A stretch of 33,940 nucleotides of DNA. It comes from JAPUDQ01 sp049644865. GTDB lineage: Bacteria; Patescibacteriota; Saccharimonadia; Saccharimonadales; Saccharimonadaceae. The first letter of the stretch is position 1. Each line of letters opens with the position of its first letter. Below are positions 15,622 through 21,534 of the stretch, piece by piece. Made by a program: the position numbers and the translations under genes. The DNA lies in NCBI GenBank assembly GCA_049644865.1, contig JBARSV010000021.1, positions 1-33,940 of the forward strand, given 5' to 3'. Below the pieces are notes generated by a model. That model was not told where the DNA came from. It saw nothing but the letters and a program-made list of their open reading frames with translations, and made no database searches.

Positions 15622-16881
15622 ATGAAAGATGTTGCGATTGAAAAACTAATACAGCTTGAAACTGCTCGTCAACGTGACGGCCTAGAGATGATCCCGAGTG
15701 AAAACCACACGTCGCAAGATGTACTGGCGGCGCTCGGCTCACGTTTGACCGACAAATATTCTGAAGGCTATCCAGGCATTCGTTATTACGGCGGTTGTCA
15801 GTATGTCGATGAGGTAGAGAATCTTGCGCGCGACCGAGCCAAGCAACTGTTTGGCGTCGACCATGCTAACGTGCAGGCGTATTCGGGCTCGCCTGCCAAC
15901 CAAGCAGTCTACTTTGCACTGTGTGACCCTGGTGACACGGTGATGGGGCTGGCGTTGTACTATGGTGGGCACATGACGCACGGGCTCAAAGTCAATTTCT
16001 CTGGCACACTCTACAATTCGGTACAGTACCAGACCGGTAAGGACGGGTATCTCGACTACGAGGCGATAGGGGCTATGGTGATGGAGCACAAACCGAAGTT
16101 ACTCGTGGTTGGAGCTACGGCGTATCCGCGCATCTATGATTGGCAAAAGCTGCGTGACATCGCAGATAGTTGTGGCGCATTTTTGCTCGCCGATATTTCA
16201 CACATCGCTGGTCTCGTCGTGGGTGGGCAGCACCCGAGTCCGGTCGGTATTGCCGACGTGGTGACAACGACGACACACAAGACGCTGCGTGGCCCGCGTG
16301 GAGCATTGATCATGGCCGACGGCAAGCCATCGACGCCGCTTAAAAAAGTGGAGCGAACTCGCGACAATTTGCCAACGCTGATTGATCGTGCAATCATACC
16401 GGGTTTGCAGGGCGGCCCGCACAATCATCAGACGGCAGCGATTGCTGTTGCTCTCGGTGAGGCATTACAACCAGAGTTCAAGGACTACGCTGCGCAGATC
16501 GTCAAAAATGCACAGCGACTTGCCTCACGTCTCGATGCCAAAGGCTACCAGTTGGTCACGGGCGGGACGGACAATCATTTATTGTTGATAGACATGACGA
16601 GCAAGGGTGTAACTGGCAAAGAGGCCGAAAATGCCCTAAGTGCGGCCGGTATCACGGTCAACAAGAACACCGTGCCATATGATCCACGACCACCATTTGA
16701 TCCCAGTGGTATTCGTCTCGGTACGCCGGCGCTCACGACGCGCGGACTGAAAGAAGCCGAGATGGACCAAGTGGCCGAGTGGATCGATGCCGCCGTGTCA
16801 GCCCGCAATGACGCAAAGAAGTTAGCTGCAATTCACAAAGAGATCACGAAATTTACGAAAGACTTTCCGTTGCCATCATAG
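15622..16881 (+). CDS. glyA: serine hydroxymethyltransferase
   Basis: 419 residues, full length for bacterial SHMT, which converts serine and tetrahydrofolate to glycine and methylene-THF with PLP. EMIPSENHTSQDV, the PLP lysine K220 in TTTTHKTLRGPRG, and GLQGGPHNHQTAAIAVAL are diagnostic. AAGGAGGG at about 15609-15616 sets the start. folD, the next enzyme in the one-carbon route, is elsewhere in this window (24245). Confidence 0.97.
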   Translation: MKDVAIEKLIQLETARQRDGLEMIPSENHTSQDVLAALGSRLTDKYSEGYPGIRYYGGCQYVDEVENLARDRAKQLFGVDHANVQAYSGSPANQAVYFALCDPGDTVMGLALYYGGHMTHGLKVNFSGTLYNSVQYQTGKDGYLDYEAIGAMVMEHKPKLLVVGATAYPRIYDWQKLRDIADSCGAFLLADISHIAGLVVGGQHPSPVGIADVVTTTTHKTLRGPRGALIMADGKPSTPLKKVERTRDNLPTLIDRAIIPGLQGGPHNHQTAAIAVALGEALQPEFKDYAAQIVKNAQRLASRLDAKGYQLVTGGTDNHLLLIDMTSKGVTGKEAENALSAAGITVNKNTVPYDPRPPFDPSGIRLGTPALTTRGLKEAEMDQVAEWIDAAVSARNDAKKLAAIHKEITKFTKDFPLPS

Positions 16882-16890
16882 GTAATATGC

Positions 16891-16973
16891 AAAAACCAGC
16901 CGTTGACATGCTATTTTCTCCTGTTGCGCTTTGCTGGAAATAGTCGTAAATATCGCGTCAGCGGCTGGTTTTT
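16891..16973. terminator. bidirectional terminator between glyA and murB
   Basis: A-rich AAAAACCAGCCGTTGAC and T-rich GTCAGCGGCTGGTTTTT pair (one mismatch) around a 49-base insert that itself forms a stem (CTATTTTC/GGAAATAG). It serves the convergent glyA and murB genes. Confidence 0.75.
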
Positions 16974-17001
16974 GTCACTAATCTTTCGCGACGTAGGTTA
17001 A

Positions 17002-18051
17002 TCAGAATTCCCCAAGGAATTTGACTTCGGGTTCGAGGTCGACGCCAAGTTTGTCTTTGACTGTGCGGACGATTTCCTGCGTCACGTCGTATACTTCCTG
17101 GGCAGTTGCACCTTCGAGTGTGGCGAGTTTGAGAACGTGACTGGGGTGAAGCTCTACGTGACCCCAGCGTTGTCCGCGGTGAAATCCGGCGGCCAGTAGT
17201 ACGTGTGCAGCACTAGCGCGTTGGGCATTGCCGCCATGCACGACCGATTGGTTGATGATACGCTCTAAGGTCTTGCCGCTTTCATCGAAACCAGCCAGCT
17301 CTTTGGCTTGTTCGACACTGACCATGGGGTTCTTGAAAAATGACCCAGCCGAATGTATATCCGTGGGCTCGTCAGGATGGTATATCGAACCAGCCCTCCG
17401 TCTCGTCTCAATGATAATCTCTCGGCAATGTTCGAGCGTGCGATGGTCGAGGTTGAGCTCTTCACCAACAGCCAGTGCCGCATCGTATTTGAGTTCATGT
17501 AGAGGTGTAGGGGACAATCGAAATGTCGCACCTAAGACAACATAGGGTTCGTTAAATTGTAGAGAGCTTGATCGATACGAAAAGGCAAGTTTGTCTGTGT
17601 CCTCGATGTTAATTTCTTCTATGTTGCCAGAATGCTGATTGAACACCCGAATAGACTCAAGTGTGTCAGATACCTGTTGGCCATAGGCTGCGATATTGCC
17701 ATACACAGCCCCACCGACGCTGCTAGGGATCTCACTCATCAGTTCAAGTCCCCAGAGTTGGTGGTCGATCGCTGTCTTCACAACATCGTCCCACCAAACG
17801 CCCGCATCGGCGATGATACGTGCGTCTTCAACCCTGATGTCTCCGCCGCGCCACATGACGGTCATGCCCGGCAATCCGTGATTACTGATGAGGGCATTAC
17901 AACCATAGCCGATGAACCAGACAGGCCCTGTTGCGTCATGAAGCGCAGCCAGTGCCTCGTCATAATTATCAACCAGTATCAGCGTCTCAGCCGGTCCGCC
18001 AACGCGGAGTGAGGTGTAGGGAGCAAGCGATTCATTGTGTAAGATTTTCAT
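17002..18051 (-). CDS. murB: UDP-N-acetylmuramate dehydrogenase (MurB)
   Basis: 349 residues, E. coli-type length. LAPYTSLRVGGPAE, FIGYGCNALISN, GSVGGAVYGNIAAYGQQVSD (FAD-binding fold), FSYRSSSLQ, SAGSFFKNPMVS and the C-terminal Glu in LEPEVKFLGEF are the expected blocks; the enzyme reduces enolpyruvyl-UDP-GlcNAc with NADPH. The frame reaches back into the preceding tRNA, but ATG 18051 is seven bases after its CCA and I choose it. No Shine-Dalgarno sequence; the tRNA transcript is the likely source of the mRNA. Confidence 0.95.
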   Translation of the reverse strand: MKILHNESLAPYTSLRVGGPAETLILVDNYDEALAALHDATGPVWFIGYGCNALISNHGLPGMTVMWRGGDIRVEDARIIADAGVWWDDVVKTAIDHQLWGLELMSEIPSSVGGAVYGNIAAYGQQVSDTLESIRVFNQHSGNIEEINIEDTDKLAFSYRSSSLQFNEPYVVLGATFRLSPTPLHELKYDAALAVGEELNLDHRTLEHCREIIIETRRRAGSIYHPDEPTDIHSAGSFFKNPMVSVEQAKELAGFDESGKTLERIINQSVVHGGNAQRASAAHVLLAAGFHRGQRWGHVELHPSHVLKLATLEGATAQEVYDVTQEIVRTVKDKLGVDLEPEVKFLGEF

Positions 18052-18058
18052 ACAATCA

Positions 18059-18135
18059 TGGTACACCCGGCAAGATTCGAACTTGCGACTTTCTGTTCCG
18101 AAGACAGACGCTCTAATCCACTGAGCTACGGGTGC
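18059..18135 (-). tRNA. tRNA-Arg(TCG), CCA encoded
   Basis: On the minus strand GCACCCG pairs with CGGGTGT, anticodon arm TCTGT-CTTCGGA-ACAGA, T-arm GCAAG-TTCGAAT-CTTGC, then ACCA. murB begins seven bases downstream. Confidence 0.96.
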
Positions 18136-18140
18136 TCAAG

Positions 18141-18168
18141 ATAGATTATAGATTATAGATTATAGATT
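18141..18168. repeat. heptamer tandem repeat (ATAGATT)x4
   Basis: Four exact 7-base units, 5 bases upstream of tRNA-Arg(TCG). Its period equals that of the array at 4765-4813, and the complement of that array's TACTATC unit (GATAGTA) is close to a rotation of this one. Confidence 0.9.
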
Positions 18169-18224
18169 ATGGAAGCCTAACATTTTTTTCACGCAAGGTT
18201 TGAGCATGTCATGACCTGTCATAC

Positions 18225-18318
18225 GCCCCGTTAGCCCCGCCTGTCTGGCCGACAGGACGGGCAGGTCAATCTGGGGAGCCTTCAGCCAAATAATCGCGAG
18301 CACTCTATCCAATTGAGC
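18225..18318 (+). repeat. 5' tRNA module B1 upstream of tRNA-Arg(CCG), diverged
   Basis: GCCCCGTTAG (18225-18234) copies the tRNA-Arg(CCG) 5' end. An atypical GC-rich insert follows with a CCTGTC-TGGCC-GACAGG hairpin (18240-18256), and 18303-18318 is the exact complement of the tRNA D-arm. From 18303 it is identical to the next module for 67 bases. Confidence 0.75.
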
Positions 18319-18351
18319 CCAAAAACAACAATAGTTTACAATAATAGGTAC

Positions 18352-18422
18352 GCCCCGTTAGCTCAATTGCCCAGGCGAAGCCGGTAGAAAATATGAAGCG
18401 TTAACGCTCTATCCAATTGAGC
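18352..18422 (+). repeat. 5' tRNA module B2 upstream of tRNA-Arg(CCG)
   Basis: 18352-18369 equals the first 18 bases of tRNA-Arg(CCG). The insert (18370-18396, CCCAGGCG...AATATGA) replaces the D-loop; AGCGTT resumes the tRNA, and 18403-18422 is the exact 20-base complement of tRNA positions 18465-18484. The 67 bases 18303-18369 and 18407-18473, including the promoter, are an exact direct repeat of period 104. Confidence 0.9.
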
Positions 18423-18446
18423 CCAAAAACAACAATAGTTTACAAT
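18417..18446 (+). promoter_or_regulatory. tRNA-Arg(CCG) promoter
   Basis: -10 TACAAT (18441-18446) is nine bases before the tRNA. The best -35, TTGAGC (18417-18422), with an 18-base spacer, is the end of the antisense D-arm of module B2, so the module appears to supply half the promoter. The same promoter is duplicated 104 bases upstream. Confidence 0.55.
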
Positions 18447-18455
18447 AATAGGTAC

Positions 18456-18532
18456 GCCCCGTTAGCTCAATTGGATAGAGCGTTGGTTTCCGGTACCAAA
18501 GGTTGCAGGTTCGATTCCTGTGCGGGGTACCA
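18456..18532 (+). tRNA. tRNA-Arg(CCG), CCA encoded
   Basis: GCCCCGT pairs with GCGGGGT, D-arm GCTC...GAGC, anticodon arm TTGGT-TTCCGGT-ACCAA, T-arm GCAGG-TTCGATT-CCTGT, then ACCA. Confidence 0.96.
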
Positions 18533-18620
18533 CGATAAAATAGTTATTTGTGATTTAGCTTACATCTTCGACCCGAGTTGAGACATATACTTGCTTCATA
18601 ATTAAATAAGGAGATACATT

Positions 18621-18807
18621 ATGTCAGATCAACCAGTTGTCGTCGAGAAGAGTGGTTCGGGACCGATTGTGGGTATCGTAGCAGTCGTTGTGCTGCTCGT
18701 GCTTGCCTACTTTGCTTATCATTTTTGCTAGCGGTCAAACTAATACGACCAATGTGAATGTACCGACTCCAGAAGTCAACATTCAAACCCCGACGACTAG
18801 TCAGTAA
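18621..18807 (+). pseudogene. small single-pass membrane protein, frameshifted at a T5 run
   Basis: ATG 18621 with AAGGAGA at 18608-18614 opens a frame for a short head and a helix (IVGIVAVVVLLVLAYFAYHF) that stops at TAG 18729-18731 after 36 residues. Removing one T from the TTTTT run at 18722-18726 joins it to an open tail (ASGQTNTTNVNVPTPEVNIQ...) ending at TAA 18805-18807. The tail's composition (Asn/Thr/Pro repeats) fits an extracytoplasmic extension. It may be a sequencing error, a pseudogene, or slippage on the T run. Confidence 0.65.
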
Positions 18808-18825
18808 TCACCTTCTCCCATATTT

Positions 18826-18844
18826 GCAGCTCTCAACGAGCTGC
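18826..18844 (+). terminator. hairpin terminator
   Basis: GCAGCTC-TCAAC-GAGCTGC followed by ATTTT, shortly after the frameshifted small gene. Confidence 0.7.
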
Positions 18845-18889
18845 ATTTTGGTTGCAAAAACAGAGGTAATCCGCTAAAATATGTTTCTG

Positions 18890-18989
18890 TCGCAATGATA
18901 AAATTGCGATTGACCGTTCAAAATCTGTTGATTTTGAACGAGAGGAGTGTCCGACGGTAAGGTGAAGTTTTAAGGTAATGTCTTAAAAC
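18890..18989 (+). other. three consecutive hairpins, possible RNA or decayed tRNA
   Basis: TCGCAAT/ATTGCGA (18890-18909), GTTCAAAATC/GATTTTGAAC (18916-18939) and GTTTTAAG/CTTAAAAC with a seven-base loop (18967-18989) follow each other directly upstream of the tRNA-Lys 5' module. The bases between the last two (GAGGAGTGTCCGACGG) resemble the 5' end of a tRNA-Ser, but I cannot build a full cloverleaf. Confidence 0.4.
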
Positions 18990-19015
18990 GAACTACGGCG
19001 TCGAGTCGCGACGAA

Positions 19016-19091
19016 GGCCAGTAGCTCAGCTGCCTGTCCGAGGCGCTTGTCGCCGAGTAAAAGTATGAAGCACCAGGTGCTCTAACCAGCT
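19016..19091 (+). repeat. 5' tRNA module upstream of tRNA-Lys
   Basis: 19016-19032 equals tRNA-Lys bases 2-18. A D-loop insert follows (19033-19068, CCTGTCCGAGGCG...CGCCGAG...TATGA), then AGCACC resumes the tRNA and 19075-19091 is the exact complement of tRNA 19157-19173. GGCG/CGCC in the insert can pair. The plan is the same as in the His and Arg(CCG) modules. Confidence 0.88.
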
Positions 19092-19143
19092 CATACACGT
19101 ATACTTTCTGATATAGTGAGTCGTACATTTCACAATTAAATTC

Positions 19144-19220
19144 GGGCCAGTAGCTCAGCTGGTTAGAGCACCTGCCTCTTAAGCAGGGTGTCCGGGGTTC
19201 AAGTCCCCGCTGGCCCTCCA
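19144..19220 (+). tRNA. tRNA-Lys(CTT), CCA encoded
   Basis: GGGCCAG pairs with CTGGCCC, anticodon arm CCTGC-CTCTTAA-GCAGG, T-arm CGGGG-TTCAAGT-CCCCG, then T73 and CCA. T at the discriminator position is unusual for tRNA-Lys. Modules built from this tRNA's ends flank it on both sides. Confidence 0.95.
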
Positions 19221-19260
19221 AGTAAAAATGATCTATCCGAAAGGTAGGTCATTTTTACTT
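19221..19260 (+). terminator. tRNA-Lys terminator
   Basis: AAGTAAAAATGA..CTATCC and GGTAG..TCATTTTTACTT form a long stem with a GAAA loop directly after CCA. Confidence 0.8.
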
Positions 19261-19275
19261 GGTAGTGATTGGTGA

Positions 19276-19419
19276 GGGGACTTGAATCCCGGACACGCCA
19301 GGGTGTCAGGGGTGAGACCCGCCTGTGGCGGGTCGCAAGGAAATAAACTCTTGAAAACTTGTTTTCAAAGATGTTTTTTCGGGGTCGCCAGAGGTGACCA
19401 AGTCCCCGCTGGCCCTCCA
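19276..19419 (+). repeat. 3' tRNA module E1: antisense T-arm + tRNA-Lys 3' half with 85-nt T-loop insert
   Basis: 19276-19296 is the complement (one mismatch) of tRNA-Lys 19188-19208. It folds on GTGTCAGGGGT (19303-19313), a copy of the tRNA T-stem 5' side. The insert (19314-19398) lies inside the T-loop, and 19399-19419 is an exact copy of the tRNA 3' end from the T-loop through CCA. The insert contains stem GACCCGCC/GGCGGGTC and stem TTGAAAAC/GTTTTCAA within an outer A/T helix. Confidence 0.9.
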
Positions 19420-19457
19420 ATTATATAACCCCACTTCCGGTGGGGTTATATAATTGG
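19417..19457 (+). terminator. hairpin after module E1
   Basis: 18-bp perfect stem (CCAATTATATAACCCCAC and complement) around TTCCG; its base includes the CCA of the tRNA copy. Confidence 0.8.
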
Positions 19458-19468
19458 AATGTTAGTGC

Positions 19469-19613
19469 GACCTGAATCCCGGACACGCCAAAAAGGGTGT
19501 CTGGGGTGAGAACTGCCAGTGGCAGTTCGCAAGGGAGTCCACTCTTGCAAACTTGTTTGGAAAGATGTGGTGACGGGGTCGCAGAATGTGACCAAGTCCC
19601 CGCTGGCCCTCCA
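19469..19613 (+). repeat. 3' tRNA module E2 (diverged copy)
   Basis: Antisense T-arm ATCCCGGACAC (19476-19486) pairs with GTGTCTGGGGT (19497-19507); insert 19508-19592 (85 nt); exact tRNA-Lys 3' end 19593-19613. Compared with E1 the first stem is GAACTGCC/GGCAGTTC and the second helix TTGCAAAC/GTTTGGAA inside CCAC/GTGG: several changes on both sides that keep pairing. Confidence 0.9.
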
Positions 19614-19664
19614 ATTTACTCATGCATAGATACCCTCTCTTAAGGTAGCTCTGCTTAAAAATAC

Positions 19665-19700
19665 TTGACATAATAATCTATTGTATATACAATAGATTAT
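19665..19700 (+). promoter_or_regulatory. toxin-antitoxin promoter and 28-bp palindromic operator
   Basis: -35 TTGACA (19665-19670), 17 bases, -10 TACAAT (19688-19693), seven bases, ATG 19701: leaderless. 19673-19700 is a perfect palindrome centred on TGTAT/ATACA that covers the -10, the expected binding site for antitoxin autoregulation. Confidence 0.85.
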
Positions 19701-19976
19701 ATGAAAACAGCAGTAATAAATTTCAAGACCGATGATGCCACCAAGATTAAGGCTCAAGCTGTAGCTAAGCAGATTGGCATTCCTTTGAGCAATTTACTTA
19801 ATGCTTATCTATATGAACTTGCATCTACAGGGAGGGTATACTTTACTGCTTCAGAACCTATGACGGAAAAAATGGAACAAATTATACAAGAAACCGAAAA
19901 AGAAATTGCGGCTGGTAAGGTAAGCGCGTCTTTCGAAACATTGGAGGAAATGTTCTCTCACTTGGATAGTTTGTAA
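19701..19976 (+). CDS. RelB/DinJ-family antitoxin
   Basis: 91 residues. An N-terminal ribbon-helix-helix (MKTAVINFKTDDATKIKAQA... IGIPLSNLLNAYL) is followed by an acidic helical tail (residues 52-91) that would wrap the toxin. It neutralises the toxin and represses its own promoter through the palindrome before it. The stop TAA overlaps the toxin ATG by one base. AT-richer than nearby housekeeping genes, consistent with acquired cargo. Confidence 0.9.
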   Translation: MKTAVINFKTDDATKIKAQAVAKQIGIPLSNLLNAYLYELASTGRVYFTASEPMTEKMEQIIQETEKEIAAGKVSASFETLEEMFSHLDSL

Positions 19977-20233
19977 TGGTTATTAAAACTACTAAATCTT
20001 TTGATAAGCAGTACGCAAAACTAAACGATAAAGTGCAGACGGCTTTTAAATACCGACTTACAATATTTATAAGTAACCCTTTTGACACAAGGCTACGCAA
20101 CCATGCCCTGAAGGGCAAGTACCTCGGCTATAGAAGCATAGATGTAAATGGAGATATTAGGGCTTTATATACGATCAAAGGCGATACCGTCATTATCTTT
20201 GGTTTTATTGGTTCGCACAGCCAACTGTATTAA
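19976..20233 (+). CDS. YafQ/RelE-family mRNA interferase toxin
   Basis: 85 residues. NHALKGKYLGYRSIDVNGD, IRALYTIKGD and the end FGFIGSHSQLY match the YafQ type: His/Asp residues at the G-D-I-R segment and the final His before SQLY are the likely catalytic set for ribosome-dependent mRNA cleavage. Coupled to the antitoxin by TAATG. The pair lies between 3' tRNA modules E2 and E3. Confidence 0.9.
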   Translation: MVIKTTKSFDKQYAKLNDKVQTAFKYRLTIFISNPFDTRLRNHALKGKYLGYRSIDVNGDIRALYTIKGDTVIIFGFIGSHSQLY

Positions 20234-20278
20234 TAGCACTACGCTTTCAAATTTTTCCCGGTAGGGTTTAATGGTGCG

Positions 20279-20416
20279 ACCTGAATCCCAGACACGCCAG
20301 GGTGTCTGGGGTGAGACCCGCCAGTCGCGGGTCGCAAGGAAATAAACTCTTGAAAACTTGTTCTCAAAGATGTTTTTTCGGGTCGCGGAACGTGACCAAG
20401 TCCCCGCTGGCCCTCA
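20279..20416 (+). repeat. 3' tRNA module E3, downstream of the toxin-antitoxin pair
   Basis: ATCCCAGACAC (20285-20295) pairs fully with GTGTCTGGGGT (20302-20312); insert 20313-20396 (84 nt) is close to E1; 20397-20416 copies the tRNA-Lys 3' end with one C lost (CCCTCA for CCCTCCA). It lies 1.2 kb from the tRNA, separated from E2 by the toxin-antitoxin genes. 20234-20278 holds nothing else. Confidence 0.9.
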
Positions 20417-20418
20417 AT

Positions 20419-20451
20419 ATAAAATACCGGCCTACGTGGCCGGTATTTTAT
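20419..20451 (+). terminator. hairpin after module E3
   Basis: ATAAAATACCGGCC-TACGT-GGCCGGTATTTTAT. Each 3' module ends in a terminator-like hairpin, but each hairpin has a different sequence. Confidence 0.75.
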
Positions 20452-20472
20452 GTAGCATGGAAAAAAGGCTCG

Positions 20473-20742
20473 CTAGAAACTGGCGTCGTTCTCTAGCTGG
20501 TTGAGCTCGGCGTCGCTCATGACGTCAGGTGTGGCGTCGAGTACGCTAGAGGCTTTGTCGAGATCGCTTGGTTGCGCAATTGCTGGAGCTGATAGGCTTG
20601 TTTGTGCATTGGGTTGGTTAGCGACCTCGTCTTTGGCAGATTGCATAGTGTAGAGGTTGTAGCCGACTAGGCCGAGCAGGGCAACGATGACGACAATTAA
20701 GACTGCTTCAACGAGCGTAAAGCCATCGGATGATTTGTTCAT
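20473..20742 (-). CDS. type IV pilin-like protein
   Basis: 89 residues. A short leader (MNKSSDG) precedes the prepilin site G-F and the hydrophobic N-helix FTLVEAVLIVVIVALLGLVG with Glu at +5, as in type IV pilins. The rest is short (about 60 residues, Ala/Ser/Asp-rich), so it is a minor pilin or pseudopilin rather than a major subunit. Start overlaps the upstream stop by four bases (ATGA). No assembly genes are in the window. Confidence 0.88.
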   Translation of the reverse strand: MNKSSDGFTLVEAVLIVVIVALLGLVGYNLYTMQSAKDEVANQPNAQTSLSAPAIAQPSDLDKASSVLDATPDVMSDAELNQLENDASF

Positions 20743-21377
20743 CGCTGACCTCCCGTTGACTCTGATTCGGTTGTCTTAGACTCACTGTTGGCTGATTTGA
20801 CAGCAACAATGAGATTTTTGACAGCTGTCTTGTAGTCTTTGAGCGCCGTTTGTTGCGCGCGCAGCTGAGCTTTTAACTCGTCCTTGAAGGTGCCGGCATT
20901 GTCACTGGTACAGCTAAACGTTTGGCTAAAGGTCGTCACGTCTTTGACCATCATCTCAGCTGCGGCCCGTTTGTCGTCGACGGCTTGGACGAGTTCGTCG
21001 TAGTTAGCGACTGAGTATTGCTTGTCGACGTAGAATTGTTTGACACGGTCGACGATCTTGCCGAAGACATCGAGCTGGCGCGAGGCACGTTCTTGAATGT
21101 TGTTCGTGTTTTTCTTGATGCCGGCTTCGCGGTTTTTGCAGACCTTTTGCTTGGTGTCGTCGAGTTTTTGTGCGACACGTTCTTTGGTGGCGGTACGTTT
21201 ATCGTCAGGTGTTTCAGGTGAGTCATCTGAAGTCGTTGTAGTTCTTGCGGTACGTTTGTCATCGATTGGCTGCTGCTCGACTTCACCGCGAGCGCTGACA
21301 GATACGACGGGTGCCGCAACGATAGCAAGCATAATCACGCTGAAACCGATTGTAAGACGGCGAGCGATTGTTGTCAT
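20739..21377 (-). CDS. secreted helical protein in operon with the pilin-like gene
   Basis: 212 residues. A signal peptide (about 1-30, ending VSVSARG) leads into a Thr/Asp/Lys-rich linker with a repeated DDKRTA motif, then a mostly helical, charged domain with two Cys (VCKNRE; SCTSDN) and a Ser/Glu-rich tail. No family recognised. Coupled by a 4-base overlap to the pilin-like gene, so it may act in the same surface structure (inference). Confidence 0.75.
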   Translation of the reverse strand: MTTIARRLTIGFSVIMLAIVAAPVVSVSARGEVEQQPIDDKRTARTTTTSDDSPETPDDKRTATKERVAQKLDDTKQKVCKNREAGIKKNTNNIQERASRQLDVFGKIVDRVKQFYVDKQYSVANYDELVQAVDDKRAAAEMMVKDVTTFSQTFSCTSDNAGTFKDELKAQLRAQQTALKDYKTAVKNLIVAVKSANSESKTTESESTGGQR

Positions 21378-21534
21378 ATATTCTCCTGATTATGATTTGA
21401 TGGCGTACATATTAGTACAAGCATAATCATAATGATTTTAGGCACGTGAGTCAATCAGCGGAGTAGGCAATGTAATATTTACATCTCGGGCCAATAGGCG
21501 TACTATCAAAGTACTGATAATAAGGGAGAAACGT

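Noticed and set aside
19314..20396. Group I intron or known self-cleaving ribozyme in the T-loop inserts
   Set aside because: I see neither group I core elements nor the hammerhead core (CTGATGA with GAAA); 85 nt is too short for a group I intron, and the surrounding tRNA copies are only halves.
18225..20416. CRISPR array
   Set aside because: Repeat units are tRNA-derived, of unequal spacing and with structured inserts; there are no uniform spacers and no cas genes.
18970..20496. Open frames running through the tRNA-Lys modules
   Set aside because: They repeat because the modules repeat; they cover tRNA sequence and lack ribosome binding sites.
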